From: Bacillota bacterium
GTDB taxonomy: Bacteria > Bacillota > Clostridia > Acetivibrionales > Acetivibrionaceae
DNA: 55,807 bases
NCBI GenBank assembly: GCA_023398495.1
Contig: JAEWSG010000105.1
Span: 1-55,807 of the forward strand
Direction: 5' to 3'
The notes under the pieces: generated by a model
Told to the model about the DNA's origin: nothing
The model's database searches: none
Seen by the model: only the letters and a program-made list of their open reading frames with translations
Made by a program: the position numbers and the translations under genes
Shown here: piece by piece, positions 1-9,063 of the stretch
How the letters are laid out: each line of letters begins with the position of its first letter
How positions within the stretch are numbered: position 1 is the stretch's first letter

Positions 1-117
1 TTTATTAATCGCTGGTCAGGCAGATTGAGAAGTCTTCCCTCTTATCACCTCTGCTGACTAAGACTATCATTTTTTATACGGTCATGCAATCTGATAAAAA
101 CACCCGCAGGTTATTAG
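1..117. other. unrelated sequence at left edge, next to the kinase breakpoint
   Basis: All three forward frames contain stops here, and in the kinase frame a stop lies at 115-117. From about 118 the frame reads like the end of a kinase catalytic loop running into a DFG motif. The upstream bases encode no kinase N-lobe in any forward frame. They could be the end of an inserted element or a rearrangement junction, but no transposase remnant or terminal repeat was recognised. Confidence 0.4.
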
Positions 118-189
118 AGCGAAAACAATATTGTAATAAATTTTGAAACCAATCAACTTAAAATAATTGATTTCGGCATCTCAACTGAT

Positions 190-3100
190 TTGAATAATGA
201 GAAACTTCAATATATGAGTATACTTGAGGGGACCTGTCTTTATATTTCTCCAGAACAAACTGGAAAGATAAATAGAATTATAGATCAAAGATCTGATTTA
301 TATTCTGTGGGAGTAACTTTATATGAGCTGTTTACAGGTAAACTTCCATTTACAGGAGATGATCTGGAAGTTATTTACGGTCATATTGCAAAAAAACCAA
401 TTTCTCCAATTGAAGTAAATAGCGAAATTCCACAGATAATCTCAGAAATAATAATGAAATTATTATCAAAAAATACTGAAGATAGATATCAAACATCCTT
501 AGGTTTAAAATATGATCTTGAGTATTGTCTGGAAAATCTGCATAAAAGAAAAAAAATTATTGATTATAAAATAGCTCAAAATGACATATCAAATAACTTT
601 CAAATTCCTCAGAAACTTTACGGAAGAGAAGAAGAGATAAAAGTATTAAAAGAGGTTATAGATAATATTGGAAAAAACAAAGTAAGGTTAATTCTTCTTT
701 CAGGATACCCTGGTATTGGTAAAACGTCAATTGTCCAGGAAATTATGAATGATGTCATAAATAATGGTTGCAGGTTTATATCAGGAAAATTTGATCAGTT
801 TGAAAGAAATACTCCTTATAGTGCTGTAATTACAGCATTCAGGGCATTAATAAAAAGCCTGACAACTGATGTAAAAAAACTTGAATTCTGGCAAGATAAA
901 TTTAATAAGACGTTAGGAACAAATGCTAGAATAATAACCGGTCTAATTCCTGAACTCGAACAGATTACTGGTAAGTTGCCCGATATGATAAAATTAAATC
1001 CAACTGAAGAAAAAAATAGATTTAACCATGCATTCCGCGATTTTGTAAATGCCATTTCAGATAAACAAACTCCGCTAATAGTATATCTCGATGATATACA
1101 GTGGAGCGATCTTTCGACAATAGAACTTATAAAATATCTTTTGTCGTCACCTGAGATAGAAAATCTGGTTGTTATTGGAGCATACAGGAGTAATGAAATA
1201 ACTGAAAACCACCCCTTAAAGTTTGTATTAGAGGAAGCAATAAGAAAAGCAGAGAATACTGACTTTTTAGAGCACATATTTCTTAAACCTTTAAAAAAGG
1301 AAGCAGTAAATGAGTTGGTTGCGGATACGCTCAAACGTAATTATAAGGACACAAAGACATTAACGAATTATATTTATCAAAAGACAAAAGGTAATCCATT
1401 CTTTACAAATCAATTGCTAAAGTCTATGTATGACGTGGGTGCTTTTGAATTTAATGATGAGAATCTCAGGTGGGAATGGGATTTGAAAAAAATAGAACAA
1501 ACACAAGTAAGTGATAATGTTATTGAATTTTTAATACAAAACTTATACTCAATGCCTGATGAAGTATTAAATATTGTTAAACTAGCTTCTTGTATAGGAA
1601 ATTGCTTTGATTTAAGAACATTATTAACAATAAATGAAAGTTTAGAAAATGAATCAACATCTTTATGGATAGCAATAAAAAGAGAATTAATAGTTCCTCT
1701 TGATAATAATTACAGATTACTTTCAAATATCAAAAAAGATACCTACTTACAATCCAATATGGAAATTGGATTTAAGTTTAGTCATGATAGGATTCAACAA
1801 GCTGCTTATTCGCTAATTTCAGAAGAGGATAAAAAATTAATTCATTATAAAATTGGTAAAACATTATTGAATTCTTATAGGAGTAACGCTCCGGACAGTA
1901 ATATTTTTGAGTTGGTTAATCATCTGAATATAGCAAGGGATATAATTAAAAATAAAGAGGAAAAAATTGAACTGGCCGAATTAAATGAAAAAGCTGGTAA
2001 AAAAGCAAAGAGTAATAGTGCTTATGATATAGCAATTAATTATTTTAATATAGGCAGGAACTTATTATTGGAGGATGGAAGATGTGAATTACAAGGTAAA
2101 TTATTTGAAATATCATATGAAAATGCTGAATCAAATTTCCTGGCAGGAAATATTGATATAGCACTGGAATTTTGCAACATTTTATTTGATTTGGCTTCAG
2201 ATACTATAGAAAAAGCCAGAGTATATTCGCTAAAAACGACTATATATGATCTTAAAGGGAAAAGCAGGGATTTAATAGTAAGCGAAATAATAGAAGCACT
2301 CAAATTATTTGATATATTCCTTCCAACAGAACAGAAAGAAATTGAACGGAAAGTTGGTCAAGGAATAAGTAAAATGCAGGAGGAACTAGCCTGCAATAGT
2401 CCTGAAGAGTTAGCAAACAAATTGCCAATTATGGAAGATAAATATAAAATAACTGCTATGAATCTTTTGTCTCAAGCTTTAGCGGCTGCTTTTCAGAGTA
2501 ATACTTCCCTGTATATGCTTATTCAATTAACTATGTTTGAAATGGCTATAAAATATGGAGTGACAAATGTATGTTGTAAAGTTTTTGTTGAATGTGGGAT
2601 TACCCAAGGACCGATTTTTGGAAACTACGATGTAAGTTACCAGTTTGGTAGGGCTTCTTTTATTCTTCTGGATAGATTGAAGGCAGAAGACATTAGGGCA
2701 GGAACATACTTTATTTTTGCCGGTTTTATTTCTCACTGGAAGTCTCATTATTCTGAGAGTCTTGAGTATTATGATTTGGCGACCCAAATTGCTCTTGAAA
2801 ATGGAGATGTCATACATGCTGTATATTCAGCCACAAACAAGCTGGGTGTTATTTTAAATACAGGACTAAATTTGAATAAATGCAAAATAGAATTAGAAAA
2901 GACAGAAAAGTTTTTGAAGAATAATAATGCATTATTAATGTTGTATTATATTGAATATTTTCGTTATGCCATAGACCAGCTACAATTACCTTATAATTTT
3001 GAAAAAGAAAATTCAATGCTTGAAAGGTCTAAAGATATACTTATATTAGCTGTATTTGGTCAATTTAATCTGATGACTAATTATATATTGGGTAACTTTG

Positions 3101-4941
3101 AGGCTGCTCAAAAGTGGAGTGATTTTACAGAACTATATCTTCAGGGAATGACTGGCAATTTTAGTACTGTTGATTTTTATATGTTCCAGTCTTTTGTTTT
3201 AATTAAACAATATGAAAAAGAATCTGAAGAAAAACAAAATGAAATATTACAAAAGATAAACAGTAACTTAAGCAGGCTTAAGATATGGTCTGATAATTGT
3301 CCGGAAAACTTTGCACACAAATATTATATAGTATCAGCGGAACTTAAAAGAATTCAAAAAGATTCTCTTGAGATTATTATAGACTTGTATAAAAAATCAC
3401 TGGAGTCCATAAAAGCTGGAGATTTTATAAACATGAGAGCTTTGTTTAATGAAATTATAGGCGAATTCTGGCTTTCAAGAGATGATGAAATGATTGGTAC
3501 AGCGTATATTAGAGAAGCATATTATTTTTATGATCAATGGGGTGCTTCAGAAAAAATAAATATATTGAATAGGAAATATCCAGGCATATTCAAAAAATCA
3601 AATAATCAAAAAATCTTTTCGCTAAGGCCTGACAGCTTACATTCAAGCGTTTCAGATCTGGATCTTATGTCTATATTGAAAGCTTCTCAAGCAATTTCAA
3701 GTGAGATAAAGCTAGATAAGCTTTTAACAGTGCTTTTGGAAACAGTAATTGAAAATGCCGGTGCTCAGAATGGCTTTGTAGTGTTAAAAAACTTATTTGA
3801 TGATAATCTTTATGTTGAAGCTATAAAATCAAGAGATGACGAAATCAAAATAATGGATTCAACTCCAATAAATCACAATTCGGATGTGTGTTTGGAAGTG
3901 TTACAATCAGTAATCAGAACAAAGGAGCCTATTGTAATAGAAGATGGCCTGAAAGATCAACATTTTCAGTATGACGAGTATATAAAAAAGATGAATGTAA
4001 GGTCGGTACTTTGTGCACCAATAATTTATCAAAATGATTTAAAAGGTATAATATACTTGGAAAATAATCTTACAGATAATGCATTTAGCATTAAGCAGCT
4101 TGAAGTAATAAACATGTTGTCCTCACAGATTGCTATATCAATTGAAAAAGCACAATTGAGCCAAGCGCTTACAAAGATAAAAGACACACAGAAGCAATTA
4201 GTACAAGCCGAAAAAATGGCATCATTAGGGAATTTAGTGTCAGGTGTTGCACACGAGATAAACACTCCTGTGGGAGTAGCTGTGACTGCAGTTTCGCATA
4301 TGATTGGAACTACAGAAAATATTATAAAAAATTACAATGAGGATAATATTTCCAAACATGAGCTTGAGGAATATCTCAATGACTCTATTGAAACTATAGA
4401 ATTACTATTTATGAATCTCAACAAAGCGGCATCACTAATTAACGGATTCAAGAGAGTTTCGGCAGATATGTCAAATGAAGATAAAAGAACTTTTAATTTA
4501 AAAAAATATATAAAAGACATTCTGTTAAGTTTAAGTCCGGAATTGAAAAAATATAAACATACCATAGAAGTATTTTGTGATGATGATTTGGAAATATTAA
4601 GCTATCCCGGAGTGTATTCGCAGATAATAACAAATCTAATAATAAATTCGATAATGCATGCGTATGATGAAGATGACGAAGGCAAAATTGAAATACGAGC
4701 TTTAAGAGATGAGAACAATATTAAACTGATATATTCAGATGACGGAAAAGGTATGGATGCTGAGACAAAAAGTAAAATATTTGAACCGTTTTTTACAACA
4801 AACAGACAAAGCGGAACTGGTCTTGGAATGCATATAATATTTAATCTTGTAACTCAAACTTTAAATGGCACTATAACATGTGAAAGCTCTCCCAATAAAG
4901 GTACAGAGTTTATAATAGAATTTAAAGACGACAGGAAATAA
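190..4941 (+). CDS. 5'-truncated hybrid Ser/Thr kinase - AAA ATPase - GAF - histidine kinase
   Basis: This matches the large trifunctional serine/threonine kinase, ATP-binding and sensor histidine kinase family. The coding frame is continuous from about 118 and shows a kinase DFG motif (IIDFGIS) before the first usable start, the TTG at 190. From that start: kinase C-lobe to about residue 110 (GTCLYISPEQ, RSDLYSVGVTLYEL), AAA-type ATPase from about 143 with Walker A (GYPGIGKTS, about 172-180) and Walker B (LIVYLDDIQWSD), a long helical TPR-like middle, GAF at about 1170-1320, and a histidine kinase with H-box (GVAHEINTP, His about 1355), N-box (NLIINSIMHAY), DGKGMD and GTGLGMHI. The N-lobe and HRD loop are missing, so Ser/Thr kinase activity is unlikely. 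The ATPase and histidine kinase parts look intact. Family members are cytosolic or membrane-associated signalling hubs; the signal is unknown. Confidence 0.8.
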   Translation: MNNEKLQYMSILEGTCLYISPEQTGKINRIIDQRSDLYSVGVTLYELFTGKLPFTGDDLEVIYGHIAKKPISPIEVNSEIPQIISEIIMKLLSKNTEDRYQTSLGLKYDLEYCLENLHKRKKIIDYKIAQNDISNNFQIPQKLYGREEEIKVLKEVIDNIGKNKVRLILLSGYPGIGKTSIVQEIMNDVINNGCRFISGKFDQFERNTPYSAVITAFRALIKSLTTDVKKLEFWQDKFNKTLGTNARIITGLIPELEQITGKLPDMIKLNPTEEKNRFNHAFRDFVNAISDKQTPLIVYLDDIQWSDLSTIELIKYLLSSPEIENLVVIGAYRSNEITENHPLKFVLEEAIRKAENTDFLEHIFLKPLKKEAVNELVADTLKRNYKDTKTLTNYIYQKTKGNPFFTNQLLKSMYDVGAFEFNDENLRWEWDLKKIEQTQVSDNVIEFLIQNLYSMPDEVLNIVKLASCIGNCFDLRTLLTINESLENESTSLWIAIKRELIVPLDNNYRLLSNIKKDTYLQSNMEIGFKFSHDRIQQAAYSLISEEDKKLIHYKIGKTLLNSYRSNAPDSNIFELVNHLNIARDIIKNKEEKIELAELNEKAGKKAKSNSAYDIAINYFNIGRNLLLEDGRCELQGKLFEISYENAESNFLAGNIDIALEFCNILFDLASDTIEKARVYSLKTTIYDLKGKSRDLIVSEIIEALKLFDIFLPTEQKEIERKVGQGISKMQEELACNSPEELANKLPIMEDKYKITAMNLLSQALAAAFQSNTSLYMLIQLTMFEMAIKYGVTNVCCKVFVECGITQGPIFGNYDVSYQFGRASFILLDRLKAEDIRAGTYFIFAGFISHWKSHYSESLEYYDLATQIALENGDVIHAVYSATNKLGVILNTGLNLNKCKIELEKTEKFLKNNNALLMLYYIEYFRYAIDQLQLPYNFEKENSMLERSKDILILAVFGQFNLMTNYILGNFEAAQKWSDFTELYLQGMTGNFSTVDFYMFQSFVLIKQYEKESEEKQNEILQKINSNLSRLKIWSDNCPENFAHKYYIVSAELKRIQKDSLEIIIDLYKKSLESIKAGDFINMRALFNEIIGEFWLSRDDEMIGTAYIREAYYFYDQWGASEKINILNRKYPGIFKKSNNQKIFSLRPDSLHSSVSDLDLMSILKASQAISSEIKLDKLLTVLLETVIENAGAQNGFVVLKNLFDDNLYVEAIKSRDDEIKIMDSTPINHNSDVCLEVLQSVIRTKEPIVIEDGLKDQHFQYDEYIKKMNVRSVLCAPIIYQNDLKGIIYLENNLTDNAFSIKQLEVINMLSSQIAISIEKAQLSQALTKIKDTQKQLVQAEKMASLGNLVSGVAHEINTPVGVAVTAVSHMIGTTENIIKNYNEDNISKHELEEYLNDSIETIELLFMNLNKAASLINGFKRVSADMSNEDKRTFNLKKYIKDILLSLSPELKKYKHTIEVFCDDDLEILSYPGVYSQIITNLIINSIMHAYDEDDEGKIEIRALRDENNIKLIYSDDGKGMDAETKSKIFEPFFTTNRQSGTGLGMHIIFNLVTQTLNGTITCESSPNKGTEFIIEFKDDRK

Positions 4942-5405
4942 GATGGCTTAGCATTTAATGTTCTATATCAGAGCATATTTTACTGGAAGAGATAACTTTA
5001 CCTTTGATTTGATAAAAATTAGTTGATAGGTAGAAATGGAAGTTTTCCTTTAGCAACGTTTGTTAAGGTATCATAGGGTGACACCAAAATTACAGATGAT
5101 GCATGTTCCAATGCTTCTTCCCATAATTACAATATTGTTTTTATCAATGTCTTCCTTATTCGAGAAGTAGTCATATATTTCAAGAGAATCGCTGTATAAT
5201 ACTTTTTCATTAGGATTTCCTTCGCTTTCTCAATTAAGTGTTTTTAGGTTGTCGGAATTATAAACTGTTTCTGTGGTTGAAAAAATAGTTGGCTTTGAAT
5301 ATAATTGTTATGGTGAATTTTGTTAGCTGAAAAATAAGCTGATTAAACAACATTGCTAATTTGGGGTGGTATATTAAATAGGCATTAAATTAAAGGAGGA
5401 AGATC
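4942..5405. other. 464-bp intergenic region containing a hydrolase gene fragment
   Basis: No intact gene is visible. The middle (5021-5231) is a decayed copy of part of the hydrolase gene at 7025-8014. The remainder is AT-rich, with no clear terminator after the kinase gene. A strong ribosome site (AAAGGAGGAAG) for the aldolase gene lies at its right end. Confidence 0.6.
5021..5231 (-). pseudogene. fragment of duplicated alpha/beta-hydrolase gene
   Basis: This segment aligns in the same orientation with 7396-7638 of the hydrolase gene, with only scattered substitutions (for example TTGATAGG against TTGACAGG). A clean 32-bp deletion lies between GATGATGCA and TGTTCCAATG and corresponds to 7471-7502. 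It covers roughly codons 126-206 of the parent, including the nucleophile region, and has neither start nor end. The deletion shifts the frame, so it cannot encode a working protein. The high similarity points to a recent local duplication followed by decay. Confidence 0.85.
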
Positions 5406-5990
5406 ATGAATAAAGACTTAATTAAAAAAATGATATCAGTTGGGAAAAACTTTTACGATAGAGAATGGTTGTTTGCTACATCAGGTAATCTTTCGATAAG
5501 TACAGAGGATGGAATAATATTAACAGCTTCAGGTGCACATAAAGGTTATTTGACTGAGGATGATTTTGTATTGATAGATTTTGAAGGAAATGTTATTGAA
5601 GGAAATGGTAAGCCTTCAGGTGAAACTGATTTTCATTTACAATTATTTAATTCCTTCAAAAGTGTTAATTCGGTTATTCATACACATTCTGTTTATTCAA
5701 GTTTGATATCTTTAAATGAGAAAGTGGAGTTTAAAGATAATGAAATTATGAAAGCCTTTGAGGATATAAAGGAACCTGCAGAACCGATGATAATTCCTGT
5801 GTTTCCTAATTTACAGCAAAAAGCAGAGCTGATAGAATTAATTGGTAACAATTCGAATGTAATTAAATTCGGATATTTGTTAAAAGGACATGGGCTATTT
5901 GCGTTTGCCTCATCTTTAGAAAAGGCTCAAATATATACAGAGGCTTTTGAGTTTTTATTTAAATTTGAATATTTAAAAGGTCAAAAATAA
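5406..5990 (+). CDS. mtnB: class II aldolase/adducin family protein, MtnB-like
   Basis: A 194-residue protein of the usual length for class II aldolase and methylthioribulose-1-phosphate dehydratase. MtnB dehydrates 5-methylthioribulose-1-phosphate in methionine salvage, using a divalent metal. Seen here: ATSGNLS (24-30), the ASGAHKGYLT loop (41-50), KPSGETDFHL (69-78), metal-binding HTHS (His92, His94) and the third ligand in KGHGLF (His162), ending with the EAFEFLF helix typical of MtnB. The ATG follows AAAGGAGGAAG with good spacing. No other methionine-salvage gene is adjacent, so the exact substrate is inferred from similarity. Fuculose- or ribulose-phosphate aldolases are alternatives. 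Confidence 0.7.
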   Translation: MNKDLIKKMISVGKNFYDREWLFATSGNLSISTEDGIILTASGAHKGYLTEDDFVLIDFEGNVIEGNGKPSGETDFHLQLFNSFKSVNSVIHTHSVYSSLISLNEKVEFKDNEIMKAFEDIKEPAEPMIIPVFPNLQQKAELIELIGNNSNVIKFGYLLKGHGLFAFASSLEKAQIYTEAFEFLFKFEYLKGQK

Positions 5991-6005
5991 GGGGAAGCGA
6001 GCTAC

Positions 6006-6510
6006 ATGAAAACTTATAACACAGTTTATTATTCTAGAGAACAATTGCAGGAGTTTATCAATAATAATCTACTGGTTGTCGATTCTGATATACTGGTCCA
6101 AGTGTTTACATATTCTACTGAAAAAAGTTACATCGAAAAAGTAATAAACGATATAAAAGTATTGTTAAGAAATGCGATAATTATTGGAAGCACGACTTCT
6201 GGCGAAATCATGGATTGTTGTGTTTTGGAAAAATCCACAGTTATAAGTATAACTAAGTTTGAGAAAACATCTGTTGATACAGCATATGTTGAATGTGATA
6301 AAAGTAGCTTTGACATCATATATAGAACCGTATGATGTAATTTTAGTTAGTCCTCTAAAAGGAGGGTCAAGAGACCTGCTTCAAATAAAGAAAATTTTTG
6401 AATTTGATATGTCTATAGGTGATTTGTTAAGGGGTTCAAAGCAACTATCGTTCACTATTATAAGAAATATAAATTATGCAAAAGCATTAAATGGGATTGA
6501 AAAATTGTAA
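6006..6510 (+). pseudogene. broken FIST-domain sensor gene
   Basis: The first 109 codons (6006-6335) read as the start of a FIST N-terminal domain, a proposed small-ligand sensor found in two-component and chemotaxis proteins. The typical segment GSTTSGEI sits near residues 58-65. FIST proteins normally exceed 350 residues, but this frame stops at 6335. A second frame (from within about 6259 to 6510) continues with plausible coding sequence (YDVILVSPLKGGSRDLLQ and onward) that I cannot assign. The simplest reading is a frameshift near 6310-6330 plus a large internal deletion. It starts 15 bp after the aldolase gene behind GGGGAAG, so the two probably formed one operon. A strong terminator follows. 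Confidence 0.6.
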
Positions 6511-6519
6511 AAAATAATC

Positions 6520-6570
6520 TCACAAAGGACGGCAGGCTTTAAACTGTCCTTTGTGAATTGTTATTTTTAT
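6520..6570 (+). terminator. rho-independent terminator after the aldolase/FIST unit
   Basis: An 11-bp perfect stem (TCACAAAGGAC at 6520-6530 with GTCCTTTGTGA at 6546-6556) is followed by a T-rich tract (TTGTTATTTTTAT). It separates the aldolase/FIST unit from the gene at 6587. Confidence 0.85.
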
Positions 6571-6586
6571 TCAAGGAGATTGGAAT

Positions 6587-7048
6587 ATGAAAAAGTGGCT
6601 AATACTGATAAGCGTATTATCTTTCTGTGTTTTAATGGGTTTTGTATACATGACAGTACCCAAACATATAGATGAAAACTTTAAAGGATATGTATTTTCA
6701 AAAGAACATAAATTAATTAAGGAAGTTCCGGTAAAGTTGAAAGGGAATAGGTATAATACCTTTGGTAATGAGATGAAATTTGAAGGTGTAATAGAAATAG
6801 ATGGTAATAGTAAGAAAATTAAAAGTACGGGTAGTATATTTACTGAAATTGATAATAGCAAATATTTTTTTGCGTCAAATTTTGCTAATAGTAATAATTC
6901 GGAAGGAGTAAACGAGGTTAGCACATGCGTTATTATTTCAAAAGATTTTAAGATATTATTTGGATTTACTCCGGGATTGGTAAGCAAGTATGGAGAAAGA
7001 AGCTATTTTAAGACGAATAAGGATTTAGAGACATTTCTTGATAAGTAA
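6587..7048 (+). CDS. hypothetical membrane-anchored or secreted protein
   Basis: A 153-residue protein starting with an uncleaved anchor or signal peptide (WLILISVLSFCVLMGFVYM, residues 4-22). A polar domain rich in Lys, Asn and Glu follows, with predicted beta strands (FKGYVFSKEHKLIKEVPVKL, EMKFEGVIEIDG). No family was recognised. AAGGAG precedes the ATG by about 9 bases. It is flanked by a terminator upstream and overlaps the 3' end of the convergent hydrolase gene by 24 bp, so the two transcripts share no separate terminator. The location is probably extracytoplasmic; the function is unknown. Confidence 0.7.
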   Translation: MKKWLILISVLSFCVLMGFVYMTVPKHIDENFKGYVFSKEHKLIKEVPVKLKGNRYNTFGNEMKFEGVIEIDGNSKKIKSTGSIFTEIDNSKYFFASNFANSNNSEGVNEVSTCVIISKDFKILFGFTPGLVSKYGERSYFKTNKDLETFLDK

Positions 7049-8014
7049 CTCAGCTTTCAACGTTTTGTTCAAACAAATTGCGTATACTGGATCTTTTGAA
7101 ATGTCTATTGTCAAATCAGGTGTATTTGTTGGTACTGGTATAGATGAAACAACTGGAGTCGAAATCTCATTTGATAAAAACTCGTTGATTTTATTCCAAT
7201 AAATTTCTCCATCGTCAATTGAGTTATGATCCTCACCGGCTATTTCTTCCCAATAAACTTTTCCACCCCAGGCCTTTGCAACTCTTGTGGAGAGATGGGG
7301 AGGAATTAGGGTGTCTTCAGCAGCAACAAGCATTAAAAGGGGAGCCTTAATATCCGCAGCACGACTGATAGAATCAAATTTATTCTTCAGCAGCAAGTTG
7401 ACAGGTAGAAATGGAAGTTTTCCTTTAGCAACGTTTGTTAAGGTATCATAGGGTGACACCAGAATCACGGATGATGCAGGTCTTTTTTGTGATAAATATG
7501 TAGCTACACCTGTTCCAATGCTTCTTCCCATAATTACAATATTGTTTTTATCAATGTCTTCCTTATTCGAGAAGTAGTCATATATTTCAAGAGAATCGCT
7601 GTATAATACTTTTTCATAAGGATTTCCTTCGCTTTCTCCATAACCTCTATAGTTAATTAATGCTATAGACCAATTGCTAAGATGTGACATTTTGGGAATG
7701 ATGCGGGATACTTCCTCCGCATTTCCGCCAAAATAAATAAGTAAGTTTGATTTTTCACTTGTTGAGTTTCTTAAAAACCATCCTCTTAATCTTATACCAT
7801 CACTCATTATAAGTTCAATATCTTCTATGCTATTTACTCCGGTTGATAGGGCAGGTACTTCACCGGATGTTTTTTGCCTCATAAAAATAAGTCTATCTTG
7901 AAAAAAATACGTTGCTATGCATATTAAAATATAGAGTGTCGCTATAATTATGAAAAAGTGCCTTATTCTTCTGAACTTTGATGGTTTTTGTGATTTATTT
8001 GCTTCAGTATTCAA
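7025..8014 (-). CDS. membrane-anchored alpha/beta-hydrolase (serine hydrolase)
   Basis: A 329-residue protein of the Bem46/FrsA-like alpha/beta-hydrolase group. An N-terminal transmembrane anchor (about 20-38) precedes the fold. The oxyanion segment LLIYFGGNAEE (91-101), NYRGYGESEG (121-130), nucleophile elbow GRSIG with Ser165, acid Asp234 (VAAEDTLIPP) and His263 (GEDHNS) give a complete catalytic triad. The substrate is unknown; lipid ester, peptide or acyl hydrolysis are all possible. The start is the TTG at 8014, eight bases after GGAGG. Part of the gene is duplicated and decayed at 5021-5231. The C-terminal 60 residues after the hydrolase core are low in recognisable motifs. Confidence 0.8.
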   Translation of the reverse strand: MNTEANKSQKPSKFRRIRHFFIIIATLYILICIATYFFQDRLIFMRQKTSGEVPALSTGVNSIEDIELIMSDGIRLRGWFLRNSTSEKSNLLIYFGGNAEEVSRIIPKMSHLSNWSIALINYRGYGESEGNPYEKVLYSDSLEIYDYFSNKEDIDKNNIVIMGRSIGTGVATYLSQKRPASSVILVSPYDTLTNVAKGKLPFLPVNLLLKNKFDSISRAADIKAPLLMLVAAEDTLIPPHLSTRVAKAWGGKVYWEEIAGEDHNSIDDGEIYWNKINEFLSNEISTPVVSSIPVPTNTPDLTIDISKDPVYAICLNKTLKAELLIKKCL

Positions 8015-8069
8015 AATGTTTCCTCCATATGACTTTCAGGTTTAGCCCTTTATAAATAAATATCATTGT

Positions 8070-8621
8070 CTAATAAAATATTGGACCTACAGGATCTGTT
8101 GCAGGGGTTACTACATAGTCTTCCACAGGAAGCTTTATAATTGTTCCTAAAATTATTCCTCTTATGTATGCAAAGTCTATGCTGTCAATTTTTCCGTCAC
8201 AATTGACATCCCAAATATACTCCCTACGGAAAATAGGCTCAACTGTTATCTTAATGCCAAGAAGATATGATCTGAAGTAAGCCAGATCAATTGAGCTTAA
8301 TTTTCCGTCGTTGTTTGTATCACCCCAAACAGATTTTACTGGTGCAAGTGATAAAAAGTAATCTAAGTCAATTTTATTAAAGATCCCATCGCCGTTTACA
8401 TCAGCTTGCTCTTGAGCCGAACTATCAAGATTGAACTGTCCAAGCAGAGCTCCTTTAGCAATAATCCAATCATAATAATTGGCTTTGCCATCTCCACTTA
8501 CATCTCCTTTTCCTTCAGGCATGGCAATTCCTAGTGCCGATACCGAACCACACACAAGAGTGCTCAAGAGAATGGCAAATACAAAAACCATACATAAAGA
8601 TCTTACATTAAATCTTTTCAT
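8070..8621 (-). CDS. secreted protein made only of two dockerin modules
   Basis: A 183-residue protein with a signal peptide (about 1-29). Two type I dockerin-like pairs of EF-hand-type repeats follow. Pair one is GDVSGDGKANYYDW and ADVNGDGIFNKIDL (about 38-92). Pair two is GDTNNDGKLSSIDLAYFRSYLLG and DVNCDGKIDSIDFAYIRGIILG (about 99-162), the latter canonical with Ser-Ile-Asp at the recognition positions. Dockerins bind cohesins of cellulosome scaffoldins through calcium-loaded loops. No enzymatic or carbohydrate-binding module is present, so it may act as a cross-linker or capping subunit. The ATG follows a GGGGG-rich ribosome site. It is transcribed separately from the hydrolase. Confidence 0.85.
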   Translation of the reverse strand: MKRFNVRSLCMVFVFAILLSTLVCGSVSALGIAMPEGKGDVSGDGKANYYDWIIAKGALLGQFNLDSSAQEQADVNGDGIFNKIDLDYFLSLAPVKSVWGDTNNDGKLSSIDLAYFRSYLLGIKITVEPIFRREYIWDVNCDGKIDSIDFAYIRGIILGTIIKLPVEDYVVTPATDPVGPIFY

Positions 8622-9063
8622 TATAATCCCCCTTTCAAATCAACCAAGGCTAAACCTGGAAACATAAGTCTTATTATAAACATTATACATCTTATTTTAT
8701 AAAACTTCACTGCCTAATTCCGTTTATTTATATTTTGTTTATACATTTGTAGAGTGCCTTCTATGTTCATGAGAATCTAAATGCTTTACATTTTAAACTA
8801 CATATAAGGCCATTTCAAAAAATAACCTATACATTATTTAGAACGTAAAGTCCATCAAATCAAGGTTTTTGAAAGGGCAATTGACCAGTTGTTTTTTTGG
8901 AATCACCTAATCTATAAAACATATAAAACCGATAAAAGTATTGCAATAGGCAAAAACATGCAGGTGATTTTCCAAAAAAATCTGCAATTTGTGGTTCTAA
9001 AAAACTTGATTTTATTGGGAATATACTAATTATGTGAGACAAATTGTATAGGAGGGTTTGTAT
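8622..9063. other. 442-bp divergent intergenic region with dyad and shared leader repeat
   Basis: This lies between the divergent dockerin and SLH genes. It holds an inverted repeat: a TTTTTTGGAATCACCT-like arm at about 8892-8908, and an AGGTGATTTTCCAAAAAA arm at about 8961-8979. The left arm is shared with the region upstream of the CheB-like gene. AT-rich promoter-like stretches are present (ATTATAAACATTATAC at about 8674-8690, minus-strand sense), but no high-quality -35/-10 pair could be fixed. GGAGGG (9051-9056) serves the SLH gene. Confidence 0.5.
8870..8912 (+). repeat. leader repeat family 2, copy 1
   Basis: The sequence around GGCAA...AGTTG...TTTTTGGAATCACCTAAT matches the region upstream of the CheB-like gene (about 35747-35787), where the core reads TTTTTTGGAATTACCTAAT. 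The copies agree in core and order of blocks but differ by small gaps. The identity of the element is unknown. Confidence 0.5.

Noticed and set aside
1..117. End of an insertion sequence or group II intron
   Set aside because: No transposase or reverse transcriptase reading frame, terminal inverted repeat or domain V motif was recognised in the visible bases.
8622..9063. Cyclic di-GMP riboswitch upstream of the SLH gene
   Set aside because: The conserved GEMM core (CAGGGCAAACC, GACGCAAAGCC) is not present despite AGGCAAAAAC and hairpins.
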